DNA of 64,000 nt from Mesorhabditis belari. Its lineage: Eukaryota > Nematoda > Chromadorea > Rhabditida > Rhabditidae. This document shows, one piece after another, positions 11,385-21,180 of this stretch. The position numbers and the translations under genes were made by a program. How positions within the stretch are numbered: the first letter of the stretch is position 1; every line of letters starts with the position of its first letter. The stretch covers positions 752,001-816,000 of the forward strand of contig CAUEEP010000741.1 of NCBI GenBank assembly GCA_958450365.1, in the 5' to 3' direction. Under the pieces are notes generated by a model. That model saw nothing but the letters and a program-made list of their open reading frames with translations. It was not told the origin of the DNA and searched no databases.

Positions 11385-12020
11385 CCCACATGCGACCTTT
11401 TGCCAAGAAAATCTAGGGTTAGCGCTTTAAAGTGTGGTAAAACTACCGTACCCCTCCTAAGATGGTTTGAAATTTCATTTTTTTCATTCTTGCTCATTTC
11501 ATTTTATTCTTTTTTGCATTTTTCTGATGTGGTTGCGTTTGTTTTTGCAGGAAACAAAGAGGATAAAGCTAATTTACGTTTTTAACAGCATTTTCTGTGG
11601 CGAAAGCTTTGCTTGTAGAGTTTTATAGAGCCACTTGCTTCCCGACGATCACCTCCACGAGTTTGATGCAAACTAATGTTAAGTTAAGTGGTTTTTATCA
11701 TTTTCTATGGCGGAAGCTTTGTTTTTGTGAGTTTTTTAGTTGAAAAAACGTTGAAACGTTGCAAAAATGCAAGTGGGAAGCAAGTGGGTCTAAATAAACT
11801 CTACAAGCAAAGCTTCCGCCAGAGAAAATGCTGTTAAAAGCGTAACTTAGCTTTATTCTCTTTATTTCCTACAAAAACAAACGCAACCACATCAGAAAAA
11901 CACAAAAAGAATAAAATGAAATGAACAAGAATGAAAAAAATGAAATTTCACGCAAAGTAGGAGGGTAGTTTTACCACACTTTAAAGCGCCAACCCAAAAT
12001 TTTCTTGGGATAAGGTGTCG
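11385..12020. mobile_element. long inverted-repeat element
   Basis: Left arm (about 11385-11625) and right arm (about 11790-12018) are inverted copies, sharing CTTTAAAGTGTGGTAAAACTA and GAAAATGCTGTTAAAA. The loop holds GGCGGAAGCTTTG again, so the palindrome is nested. No transposase is visible. Confidence 0.7.
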
Positions 12021-12171
12021 TACCAGGTGAATTTTGTGTCAAACGTATTATGCTTTGTCATTTTATTGAAAGTTTCATTGAAAGTATCATTGAAAGTGTG
12101 TTATTTTAGTGTAATAATTACAATAACTCAATAAAGTCTTGACAGAACACTATCGAGACATTTTTCTTTTC

Positions 12172-12272
12172 CTTTTGTATTCCTTGCTTTTCCTTGTATT
12201 CCTTGTATTCCTTGCTTTTCCTTGTATTCCTTGCTTTTCCTTGTATTCCTTGCTTTTCCTTGTATTCCTTTC
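12172..12272. repeat. 19-bp tandem repeat (TATTCCTTGCTTTTCCTTG)
   Basis: About five copies of a 9/19-bp unit. Overlapping frames on both strands are by-products. Confidence 0.8.
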
Positions 12273-12725
12273 TAATCCATTTCCTCGACAAAATCGCGAA
12301 CGGGGTCATTGCTATAAAAAAAAAAATAAGGAAAAGCAGAAAAAGAAAGCAAAAAAGTGCAAATAAAATGAAATTTGTCTCGTATTTGATGTTGGTGAGA
12401 AAAGTGCCGACAATCCAATCGGCAAACATTTGAAAATCGAGGGAATTTCCCCGATTTCGAAGATTTTCACAAGATCTCTTCTCAATTTCCGTTTTTTTAT
12501 TGCGATTTGATTGTTCTTTGCGATTTGATTGTTCTTTAAGACTCCAAATCTTTTTTCGAAGTTTCGAAGAAGTTTTTCGAAGGGGTGGGACAATAAATTG
12601 ACTCTTTTTTCTTTCTGTTAAGTGCTCAGTGAGCTTTTGATGATACTTTTATGATGTTTAGGTTATGATATTCATGATCTATGATTGTTATGATTGTTAT
12701 GATATTGTTTATGAGATTTATGGGG

Positions 12726-13112
12726 GGTGGGCAAATGCGCACCTTTTTGCGCACCTGGACATTTGCGCACCTTTTTTGCTGGAAAAGGCCTTAGAGAAAG
12801 GTCGTAGGAGCTTCAAAAATGTTTCCGCATAAGGGAATGTGTGTAGATCCCGTACTTTGACAAATCAGACCTCGACGACAAAATTTGGGCTAAAAGGCAA
12901 AAACTACGCAACTTAACGCTTTTCCGCAGTTTTTGACTTTTATCCCAAATTTGACGTGTCAGCGAGGTCTGATTTACGAAATTCGGAATCTACGCATACG
13001 ATTCCCTTATGTGGAAACATTAGTTTGAAGCTCTACGACCTTTCCTAAGGCTTTCCAGCAAAAAGGTGCGCAAATTGTCCAGGTGCACAAAAAGGTGCGC
13101 ATTGTCCAACCC
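12726..13112. mobile_element. foldback element, GGGTGGGACAAATGCG family copy 1
   Basis: Long inverted arms start GGGGGTGGGCAAATGCGC and contain TGCGCACCTGGACATTTG and GCTGGAAAAGGCC. The same family lies at 53714-54105, where its target duplication can be read, and in a larger compound at 24549-25818. Confidence 0.8.
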
Positions 13113-13958
13113 TGATTTGATTGTTCTTTAAGACTCCAAATCTTCTTTATTACAGAAAGAACTCTTCAAAATTTGCATTTAATTTTGCTTTGAACTCAAA
13201 TGATAATCTATTTTACTGAAAAATTCTTTTAAAAAGGACGAAATTGGAAATTGTTTTCAACTTTTTCAGTGAAATGTTAGTGAATTTCAAATGTAAATTT
13301 ACATATAATATGTAAATCACTTGCTTGTGACGCATAAGACTGCAATTTGCATAATGAAAATAGACCCCAAAATGGCTGCAAGTATCAAAATTTCGAAAGG
13401 TTTGATCGATCGATTATTTTTGAATTTCTGATCGATTTTTGAAAGTTAGCCATCAAATTTTAAGATTATTAACAATTGGCAATGATAATATCAATAATAA
13501 TCTTGAAATTTATAGAAAAAATACTTGAAAAATAAACTTGTTTTCACTGAAAAAGACTTGTTTTCATCTATTGATCCCCGTAAATACCTCTACTTTTTCT
13601 AAAAGATCTTTAGCGTCAGTTGCAGCTCTCTTTCAGAAAAAGATCCCTTTTTACAAAGATTTTCGAAACTTTTCTTTGCTAGACTCTTTGCTCTCTTTTC
13701 TCTCTTTTCTCTCTTTTTGCTCTCTTTGCTCTCTTCAGTCTCATCTCTTTTTCTTAACTTTTTCAGTCTGTCTAGCTTTAAGCTTTCTGATAAACAATCT
13801 TTGTTGTTGATCATCTTTGAAAAAATTTGATTTGATTCGATTTGATTCAATTTCGATTTTTTTAAAAAGTTTATAACGTTAAAATTAGCTTTACGCTTAC
13901 GTTTTCTTGCTCTTTTTAAGCTCATAAACAGCTCCTGCAGTTAATCTTTCGATGCACT
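13113..13958. other. unassigned AT-rich intronic stretch
   Basis: A TTTTCTCTC run at about 13685-13735. I see no supported exon. Confidence 0.4.
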
Positions 13959-13961
13959 AGA

Positions 13962-14226
13962 GTTCCTTTATAGTTCCTTTAAAGCTCCTTTAAAGCTCCT
14001 TTAAAGCTCCTTTAAAGCTCCTTTATAGTTCCTTTATAGTTCCTTTATAGTTCCTTTAAAGCTCCTTTAAAGCTCCTTTATAGTTCCTTTATAGTTCCTT
14101 TAAAGCTCCTTTAAAGCTCCTTTATAGTTCCTTTATAGTTCCTTTATAGTTCCTTTATAGTTCCTTTATAGTTCCTTTAAAGCTCCTTTAAAGCTCCTTT
14201 AAAGCTCCTTTATAGTTCCTCCTTAA
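13962..14226. repeat. 11-bp minisatellite (CTCCTTTAAAG / TTCCTTTATAG)
   Basis: About 23 copies of an 11-bp unit with two correlated variants (AAAGC or ATAGT) arranged in runs. Confidence 0.92.
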
Positions 14227-14777
14227 CCAAATCTAGTGCAGTTAATCTTTCGATTTTACTAAACACAACAACTATCATTTACTAGAGATACTAATAAAAT
14301 TTTGAGCCACTTTCACCAAACTGTATTTGACTGTCAAATTGTCAAGAAGTCAAATTGTATTTGACTCTTTTCAAAGTTATTTCTCTTAACTAATTGAATC
14401 TCTTATCTAATATTAATAAATCTATTTATAATATTTTAACATCGATCTATTGATAATGTTTTTAGAGTTTTGAAATTTTGATAACCTAGTTTTTCCTCTG
14501 TGTTGTTAAGCTTGAAAGTGAGTAGAATACAAAAAAAATTCTACAAGATTTTTCAAAATATTATAAAAATATTGTCAATCGATTAAGCGTATTTGACTAT
14601 CCAAGAAAATGTAAAACAAGGCTAGAAAAAACACGTCTAGAATCTTGACCAAGTCGAGTCAAAGTGATCCCCCGAAGTTTTTTCGTACCAAGATTTCTTT
14701 TAATTTTAAATCAAATTCCAAACATTATACCTCTTGTTCATATTTTTTTACCTTAAAGTTTACTAAATGCTTTCCAG

Positions 14778-14844
14778 AATGCCAAAAGAGTCTGAGGTGA
14801 AGAATGCAGTCGCTTTCTACAATCCTGATGAGGATGAGTTATCG
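14778..14844 (+). CDS. ampd-1: AMP deaminase, candidate 5' exon
   Basis: The acceptor TTTCCAG is followed by an in-frame ATG at 14779 and about 22 residues (start MPKESEV, end DEDELS), ending at TCG|GTGAGA. Phases fit the exon at 8440 (two bases left) and the exon at 16419 (none left). The composition (FYNPDEDE) looks coding. The link onward to the AMPD body is not resolved, so it may serve an alternative transcript. Confidence 0.5.
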
Positions 14845-14963
14845 GTGAGATTTCAAATGAAAACTATTCAAGATATTCGGTGAATAGCTTTTAGAAATTT
14901 ACAGTAAAGATTGCAGTAACGCTTTAGAAATTAAGAGTGCATATCTACAATATAAAAAAAGCA

Positions 14964-15002
14964 GTGCCCGTCCGTCCGTCTGTCTGTCTGTCTGTCCGTC
15001 GG
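14964..15002. repeat. CCGT/CTGT tetranucleotide run
   Basis: About nine tetranucleotides (CCGT then CTGT), directly next to the GC-rich minisatellite. Confidence 0.8.
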
Positions 15003-15019
15003 TTTGTACGACCATTTTC

Positions 15020-15812
15020 CCAGACCTACCCAAAATGGGAAGGGGGTCAACCGCCCCCTTCCCCCACCTACCCAAAATGGGAAGGGAGTCAACCGCCCCC
15101 TTCCCCCACCTACCCAAAACTGGGAAGGGGGTCAACCGCCCCCTTCCCCACAACCAAAAATGGGAAGGAGTCAACCGCCCCTTCCCCACATACCCAAAAT
15201 GGGAAGGGGTCAACCGCCCCCTTCCCCACCACCAAAACTGGGAAGTGGGTCAACCGCCCCCTTCCCCACCTACCAAAAGTGGGAAGGGGTCAACCGCCCC
15301 CTTCCCCCACCTACCCAAAAACTGGGAAGTGGGTCAACCGCCCCCTTCCCCACCTACCCAAAGTGGGAAGGGGTCAACCGCCCCCTTTCCCCACCTACCC
15401 AAAACTGGGAAGGGGGTCAACCGCCCCCTTCCCCCACCCACCAAAAGTGGGAAGGGGGTCAACCGCCCCCTTCCCCCCACCTATCCCAAAACTGGGAAGG
15501 GGTCAACTTCCCCCCTTCCCCCCACCTACCCAAAAAACTGGGAAGTGGGTCAACCGCCCCCTTCCCCACCTACCAAAAGTGGGAAGGGGGTCAACCGCCC
15601 CCTTCCCCACCTACCCAAAACTGGGAAGTGGGTCAACCGGCCCCCTTCCCCACCTACCAAAAGTGGGAAGGGGGTCAACCGCCCTTCCCTCCCCCACCAA
15701 ACAAGGGAAGGGGGTCAACCGCCCCCTTCCCCACACAAAGGGAAGGGGGTCAACCGCCCCTTCCCCACCCACCAAAATGGGAAGGGGGTCAACCGCCCCC
15801 TTCCCCACCAAC
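15020..15812. repeat. GC-rich 42-bp minisatellite of hairpin units
   Basis: Nineteen units of about 42 bp, each with GTCAACCG at its centre. Within a unit GGGAAGGGGG and CCCCCTTCCC are perfect inverted repeats around seven bases, so every unit can form a hairpin, and G runs recur throughout. Its GC content is far above the flanking intron. All three plus frames are open for about 280 codons of Pro-rich repeat. I do not call these proteins. Confidence 0.95.
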
Positions 15813-16139
15813 CCATGCCGCACTATATTCACCAGCCAGAAAAACTGGCTATTAGACGACTTTTTCGGCTGATCTATTGACAATACGCCTATGATACAAC
15901 AAATTAGAACAAATAGAAAATTGTTCATGAATGAAGAAAAAATTAAAGAAAATAAACCAAAGATTGAAATGTGCATGAGCAGGGATGATTAAAACATAAA
16001 TTTACCTCTCAGTCTTGTCAGGCTAAAAGAAAGCATCTCTAAAACCAGTTCAACGAGGGAAATAAAATGGCAGTTTCATTCCTTGGCACAACCAGCCTGA
16101 TCAGGCGAGCTTCTGGCTTTTCTGCTTTTCCATCATTTT

Positions 16140-16328
16140 TTAAAAATTCACACGAATAATATGGTACAAAAAAATACACAAACATAATTCCTAAGCCCTA
16201 AATATAGGAAAGAAAAAAAGCCTGTATAGCCTGGGAGTCAATAATCTTGCCGGCGAGATTGAACCCTTGACCTCTCGACTAAGATGCAGAGCTCTTAGCA
16301 AGTCGGCGATGAAGGGCATGTTTTGTGA
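16140..16328 (-). mobile_element. tRNA-derived SINE, uninterrupted copy
   Basis: The minus strand starts with a tRNA-like head (A box GCCGACTTGCTAAGAG, B box GGTCAAGGGTTCAATC), then a body with CCTAAATATAGG and GTACAAAAAAATACACA. The same SINE at 36185-36622 is split by a 217-bp MITE, and this copy shows the unsplit site. Confidence 0.65.
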
Positions 16329-16418
16329 AAGATAGTAGCGGTTAAATGGGGAAATAAGTTGATTCGGGGATTAATTTAAGAATGAATTTCAAATGAAATC
16401 ATTGAATCAAATTTTCAG

Positions 16419-16533
16419 ACATCAGAAGCTGATGGAACAGCCGGCCAAGCGATTTCCCCACCGCGACCACTTCATCTCAATATGAATATGAGCAAAAATG
16501 ACACAGTGGAACAGCTAAAGAAATGCACATTAC
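16419..16533 (+). CDS. ampd-1: AMP deaminase, candidate 5' exon (or short terminal exon)
   Basis: The acceptor ATTTTCAG opens a frame continuing that of the exon at 14778 (start TSEADGTAG, then PPRPLHLNMNMS). The only donor-like site is TTAC|GTTTGT, which leaves one base and does not match the exon at 21098. Without splicing the frame stops at 16542-16544, giving an 88-residue product from the ATG at 8440. Either a further exon is unrecognised or this is a short alternative end. Confidence 0.45.
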
Positions 16534-16803
16534 GTTTGTTTTAAAGAATTCTTGAAGAATTTTTAAAGAATTTTAAAGAATTCTCTATACTTATATGCAA
16601 ATAACGAACAATTAAAAGTATTAGTTTAAAAAAAATCGTTTTTTCAAATGCTATGCTAATTTTTGTAGGCAGCAATGGCTCATTGAGGGCTTTTTGGAGA
16701 GGTTTGTGTAGAGATTTCGTAGAAAAATGGGAGATTGTGAGATTTTTCTTGATTCTTCTTGATTCTTCTTGATTCATAATTGTTTTTAGATTTCAGAAAA
16801 CTA

Positions 16804-17289
16804 TGGGTTGCGGACAGACCGGCGCCAAACCTAAAGGGACTTTGCACACATAAAGCCTCTTTAAACAACGTTTGGTTTCACAAAAGGATCCACTATTCCT
16901 ACAAAATGACTTTTGAGAGATTCCACAAAGCTTCTTTCGTGGAGTTTATGAACCCCAAACACAGCAAGTCAAAATGGCAAAGAGCCCGACTCACATTTGA
17001 ACAGTTCTTCACATAAACCTTCTTTGGTTTATATAAAAAAGATAGAGCACATTCAATTACTTAAGTTGCCAAATTTGCAGGAAGATCCCACCAAGGTTTT
17101 CTAGATCACAGTTTGTAGTTTTTGTGAAAAAATGGCTTTTCTGAGCGGAGGCTGTTTGAATTTTCTTTAAAATGTCGTTTGTAGAGAATTAGTTAACCAT
17201 TCTACCAATCAAACGCAATTATTGACGAAGTCGAATAGAAGTTTAGACATTTTTTGATTTTCGGCGCCGAGTCATAGTCCCCAACCCAA
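16804..17289. mobile_element. MITE, TGGGTTG...GGCGCC family copy 1
   Basis: Ends read TGGGTTGCGGA and TCCCCAACCCAA, each next to a GGCGCC motif, with TA on both sides (16802-16803, 17290-17291). Length about 486 bp. The interior matches the copy at 62569-63088 (GACTTTTGAGAGATTCCAC, CTTTCGTGGAGTTTATGAA). No transposase. TIR and TA target point to a mariner/Tc1-type parent. Confidence 0.8.
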
Positions 17290-17327
17290 TATTTTGAAAT
17301 GAGAAAGTTGAAAAGCCTTGGCAGCCT

Positions 17328-17528
17328 TAAGCCTCCTTGGCAAAGCTCTTGGCAAAGCCTTGGCAAAGCTCTTGGCGCCTGGCAAAGCTCTTGGCAAAGC
17401 TCTTGGCAAAGCTCTTGGCAAAGCTCTTGGCAAAGCTCTTGGCAAAGCTCTTGGCAAAGCTCTTGGCAAGGCTCTTGGCAAAGCTCTTGGCAAAGCTCTT
17501 GGCAAAGCTCGTTTTCTTTTTCTTGGCA
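17328..17528. repeat. 12-bp minisatellite (AAAGCTCTTGGC)
   Basis: About 15 copies of a 12-bp unit. Because 12 is a multiple of three, frames on both strands stay open. None has other coding signs. Confidence 0.92.
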
Positions 17529-17529
17529 A

Positions 17530-18272
17530 AGCAAAGTTCATTTCTTTTCTCTTCTTTTCTCTTCATTGAAACAAAAAGATCAAATTCTCACTCAAAATCA
17601 ATAAAAAAACTTTCATAGCTTTTATTATTAAAAGTTTTACTTTTAAATATTGAAGATTTTAAGTTTAAAAAATTTAAAACAAACATTTTCTATTGTTAAA
17701 TTGATTAGGTTTCTTTTTGGAGTAGAATTTTGGAGTAATGATCAAAAAAATGAAAACTCATCTTTTCTAGTGGATTAATTTGAAACTTTTTAAATACTTT
17801 TAACAAAAATAATGTGAAAATCAAAGGATTTTGATGCGCCGGATAGGTTTTGTTTACAAGTTTAAGCACAAAGTACAGCTAAAATCGATTTTTCTTTTGT
17901 TCTGTGAAGATGAAGAAAATTGAACAACAAATTACTGCATTTAACCTAAAAAGCCAACTTTACTTTATAGCTTTTTAGAAGAGCTTTAAGGAGTTAAAGA
18001 AGAGCTTGAAGAAATTAAAGAAGAGCTATAAGGAATTAAAGAAGAGCTATAAGAAATTAAAGAAAAGCTAGGTCGAAATTAAGAGCTTTCTAGTCGAAAT
18101 TTTGATAAAACGCTTTCTAATCTCGCAATGCCTTCAGAAATTTCCTTCTAAAAAGAACCCTTTTGAAAATTAACATCACTCAACATTTCTTCAATAATTA
18201 AAACCCTTTCTTTACTCCCTGAGGAATTTTTCTTTTTCCAAAATAGAATTCAAAAAAATCTTTGGAAAATTT
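17530..18272. other. unassigned intronic stretch with short 21-bp array
   Basis: Around 17975-18075 are four copies of an AAGAGCTATAAGGAATTAAAG-like unit. I see no supported exon in the rest. Confidence 0.5.
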
Positions 18273-18277
18273 TGTTT

Positions 18278-18812
18278 TCTAGAGCTTTCTAGAGCTTTCT
18301 TAGAGCTTTCTAAAGTTTTCTTGTATAGCTTTCTAAAGCTTTCTAGAGCTTTCTAAAGCTTTCTAAAGCTTTCTAAAACTTTCTAAAGCTTTCTAAAGCT
18401 TTCTAGAACTTTCTATAGCTTTCTAAGGCTTTCTAGAGCCTTCTAAAGCTTTCTAAAGCTTTCTAGAGCTTTCTAGAGCTGTCTAGAGATTTCTAAAGCT
18501 TTCTATAGCTTTCTAAAGCTTTCTAGAGCTTTCTAGAGCTGTCTAAAGCTTTCTAAAGCTTTCTAGAACTTTCTATAGCTTTCTAAGGCTTTCTAGAGCT
18601 TTCTAGAGCTTTCTTGAGCTTTCTAGAGCTGTCTAAAGCTTTCTAAAGCTTTCTAGAACTTTCTATAGCTTTCTAGAGCTTTTTAGAGCTTTCTAAAGCT
18701 TTCTAGAGCTTTCTAGAGCTGTCTAAAGCTTTCTAAAACTTTCTAAAGCTTTCTAGAGCTTTCTAGAGATTTCTAAAGCTTTCTATAGCTTTCTAAAGCT
18801 TTCTAGAGCTTT
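18278..18812. repeat. 10-bp minisatellite (AGCTTTCTAA/AGCTTTCTAG)
   Basis: More than 50 copies of AGCTTTCTAR. Sub-blocks of several units recur in order (for example AGCTGTCTAAAG followed by AGAACTTTCTATAG), which indicates larger tandem copies. Confidence 0.93.
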
Positions 18813-18814
18813 TG

Positions 18815-19255
18815 TTGTGTTGATTTTCTCAAAACCTTTTGCACTAGATGAGATTCGTTTCAGTTTTGAGCACAAAGTGACCACAAAGTTTTGAGCCAAA
18901 TCATGTTTATAGCATAGCAGAGTTGCACGGCTTAAACTTTTTGTTTTATTTTGAAAGTAGTCTAATACTTGTCTGAAATGTTTTAGTGTCGATTTTCTAT
19001 AGTAGAGCTGAGGAAGATCAGTCAGAAGATCAGTCAGAAGTCAGCCTTGCTCTGACCTGGTCTGGCTTTGGCCCGAAACTATCCGAGCTGGAGTAAGAGT
19101 AAGATCCTGGCTTGGCGCTGGCTTTTTGAATTTCTGAACAACTTGCTGAATAACTTTTTGAATAACTTTCAGAATAACTTTTTGAACAACTTTCTAAATC
19201 TATAGCTTTCAAGATCCTAAACAAGTCCAGTATTTCTTAAAACTAAACAAGTTCA
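18815..19255. other. unassigned intronic stretch
   Basis: Short repeats GAAGATCAGTCA (about 19012) and AACTTTTTGAATAACTTTC (about 19145). I see no supported exon. Confidence 0.4.
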
Positions 19256-19257
19256 TT

Positions 19258-19437
19258 ATTTCCAGTAGTCCAGTGTTTCCAGTATTCCAGTGTTTCCAAT
19301 ATTCCAGTGTTTCCAGTATTCCAGTGTTTCCAGTAGTCCAGTATTTCCAATATTCCAGTGTTTCCAGTAGTCCAGTGTTTCCAGTAGTCCAGTATTTCCA
19401 ATATTCCAGTATTTCCAGTAGTCCAGTATTTCCAACT
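19258..19437. repeat. 15-bp minisatellite (CCAGTATTCCAGTGTTT)
   Basis: About 12 copies of a 15-bp unit (GTTTCCAGTATTCCA, with TAGTCCA and AATATTCCA variants). Confidence 0.92.
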
Positions 19438-19439
19438 CC

Positions 19440-20340
19440 ATCCCTTTTTGTCTAGACATTCCCCTCATAAACCAATCATTCTCTTATCTCTGAATACCCA
19501 AAAGCTTCCGCCAAAAACTGTCGAAATTCTCGGCCTTCAACGTCTCCAAGTCCTTTCCATGTTCTCTTATCATTTCCCTTTGAATTTACAATCACATTTA
19601 CATGTGTCCGTCTTTTTTTCCAATATTGACAGTTTGATTGCTCCAATTTCTTTCCCATTTCTTTCCCATTTCTTTCCTATTTCTGGATCTTGTTGAAAAA
19701 AACTGAAAACGAAGAAATTGTTTACGAGTTTATGATTGTTTTATGAAAAAAAACTAGAATGAAAAGAACTTTAATAGTGCTTTGTTTTGAGAGAATTTCA
19801 AAATTGAAAGAAAATCGAATCATTTCGAGTCATTTAATTTAATCAAATCAGTTAGTTTATTTCATTAGTAATTAGTTATTTCATTTATTTCAAAGCTGAC
19901 TACTTTTTGTCGTATTTTGAAAGAAAAACTCTTTGAATTTCTCGAATTTCTAGAATTTTTATGACTTTTTAGAATTCGAATAAGTGGCATTCAGAAAATT
20001 TAGGTAGTTATGACTTTGATGAGTCTAAAACAATAGAAATTTGTTGATGGCTAGAAATTTGTTGATGTTACTTGGCTAGAAAGTCGTTTAGCCTTTGTTG
20101 AGCTGAAGAAAAAGAACAAGAACCTACGAATTTATGCCTTTTGAATCAAAAATTCTTTAGTAAAGCTGTTTTAAAACTATTTTTCTATGGTTTACGATGG
20201 TTTTAAAGTAATTTTCTAGAATTTAGACTTTAGACTTTAGTTTAGTAACTTTCTAGACTTTAGTTTCAAATAGTTGAATCGTAGTTGATTGATTGATTTG
20301 ACTGGGATGGGCTATGGTTTTGATAGTTTTGGATTTTTGA
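19440..20340. other. unassigned AT-rich intronic stretch
   Basis: A few 11-bp repeats (TTTCTTTCCCA, about 19648-19680). I see no supported exon. Confidence 0.4.
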
Positions 20341-20343
20341 GTA

Positions 20344-20955
20344 AAGCAGTAAGCAGTAAGCAGTAAACAGTAAGCAGTAAGCAGTAAGCAGTAAGCAGTA
20401 AGCAGTAAGCAGTAAGGCAGGAAGCAGTAAACAGTAAGCAGTAAGCAGTAAGCAGTAAACAGTAAGCAGTAAGAACAGTAGAAACAGTAAACAGTAAGCA
20501 GTAAGCAGTAAGCGGTAAATAAGAAAAGGCAGTAAGCAGTAAGCAGTAAGCAGCATAAGCAGTAAGCAGTAAACAGTAAACAGTAAACAGTAAACAGTAA
20601 ACAGTAAACAGTAAGCAGTAAACAGTAAGCAGTAAACAGTAAGCAGTAAACAGTAAGCAGTAAACAGTAAGCAGTAAACAGTAAGCAGTAAGCAGTAAGC
20701 AGTAAACAGTAAACAGAAAACAGTAAACAGTAAACAGTAAACAGTAAGCAGTAAACAGTAAGGTAAACAGTAAACAGTAAAAGGCAGTAAACAGTAACAG
20801 TGGCAGTAACAAGTGAGAAAAGGGTAAACGAAGCAGTAAGCAATAAGCAGTAAACAGTAAGCAGTAAGCAGTAAAGCGAAGCAGAAGCAGTAGTAGCGGT
20901 AAACAGTAAGCAGGTAAAGGGCAGTAAGCGGTAAACAGTAAGCAGTAAGCAAAAC
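20344..20955. repeat. 7-bp satellite (CAGTAAG/CAGTAAA)
   Basis: About 80 copies of CAGTAAR, broken by small insertions. The heptamer gives open minus-strand frames of up to 246 codons coding Leu-Thr-Ala-Tyr-Cys periodicity. This is a consequence of the array and not a gene. Confidence 0.95.
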
Positions 20956-21097
20956 AAAGCCGAATTTCAATTCAAGAAAGCTGTCTTTGGAACATATTTT
21001 CTTCATTCGTTTAAACGCTTTTCTTTAGCTTTTGTTTTTGTTTTTGTTTTTCTTGATATCTTCTTTATATCTTTTCTTAAAAACCTCTATTTATTAG

Positions 21098-21180
21098 TCC
21101 AAAAAAAGCAATGTCTCGCCGAGCCTCACTAGCCGTTGAACGCCTGTATCAAGATGAGCTTTCTGGCGATGAGAATGATT
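21098..21180 (+). CDS. ampd-1: AMP deaminase exon with internal start
   Basis: Acceptor TTTATTAG at 21097. The frame is open from the first base if two bases come from upstream, as from 8513. An internal ATG at 21111 ([16 protein letters not shown]) is a possible start. Ends GATT|GTAAGA. Confidence 0.8.

Noticed and set aside
14937..15880. Three overlapping plus-strand frames of about 280-311 codons, proline-rich
   Set aside because: All three frames are open over the same GC-rich array, which is expected from a stop-free unit. It lies in an intron.
20253..21006. Minus-strand frames up to 246 codons over the CAGTAAR array
   Set aside because: Three frames are open at once with the same Leu-Thr-Ala-Tyr-Cys period, a by-product of the heptamer.
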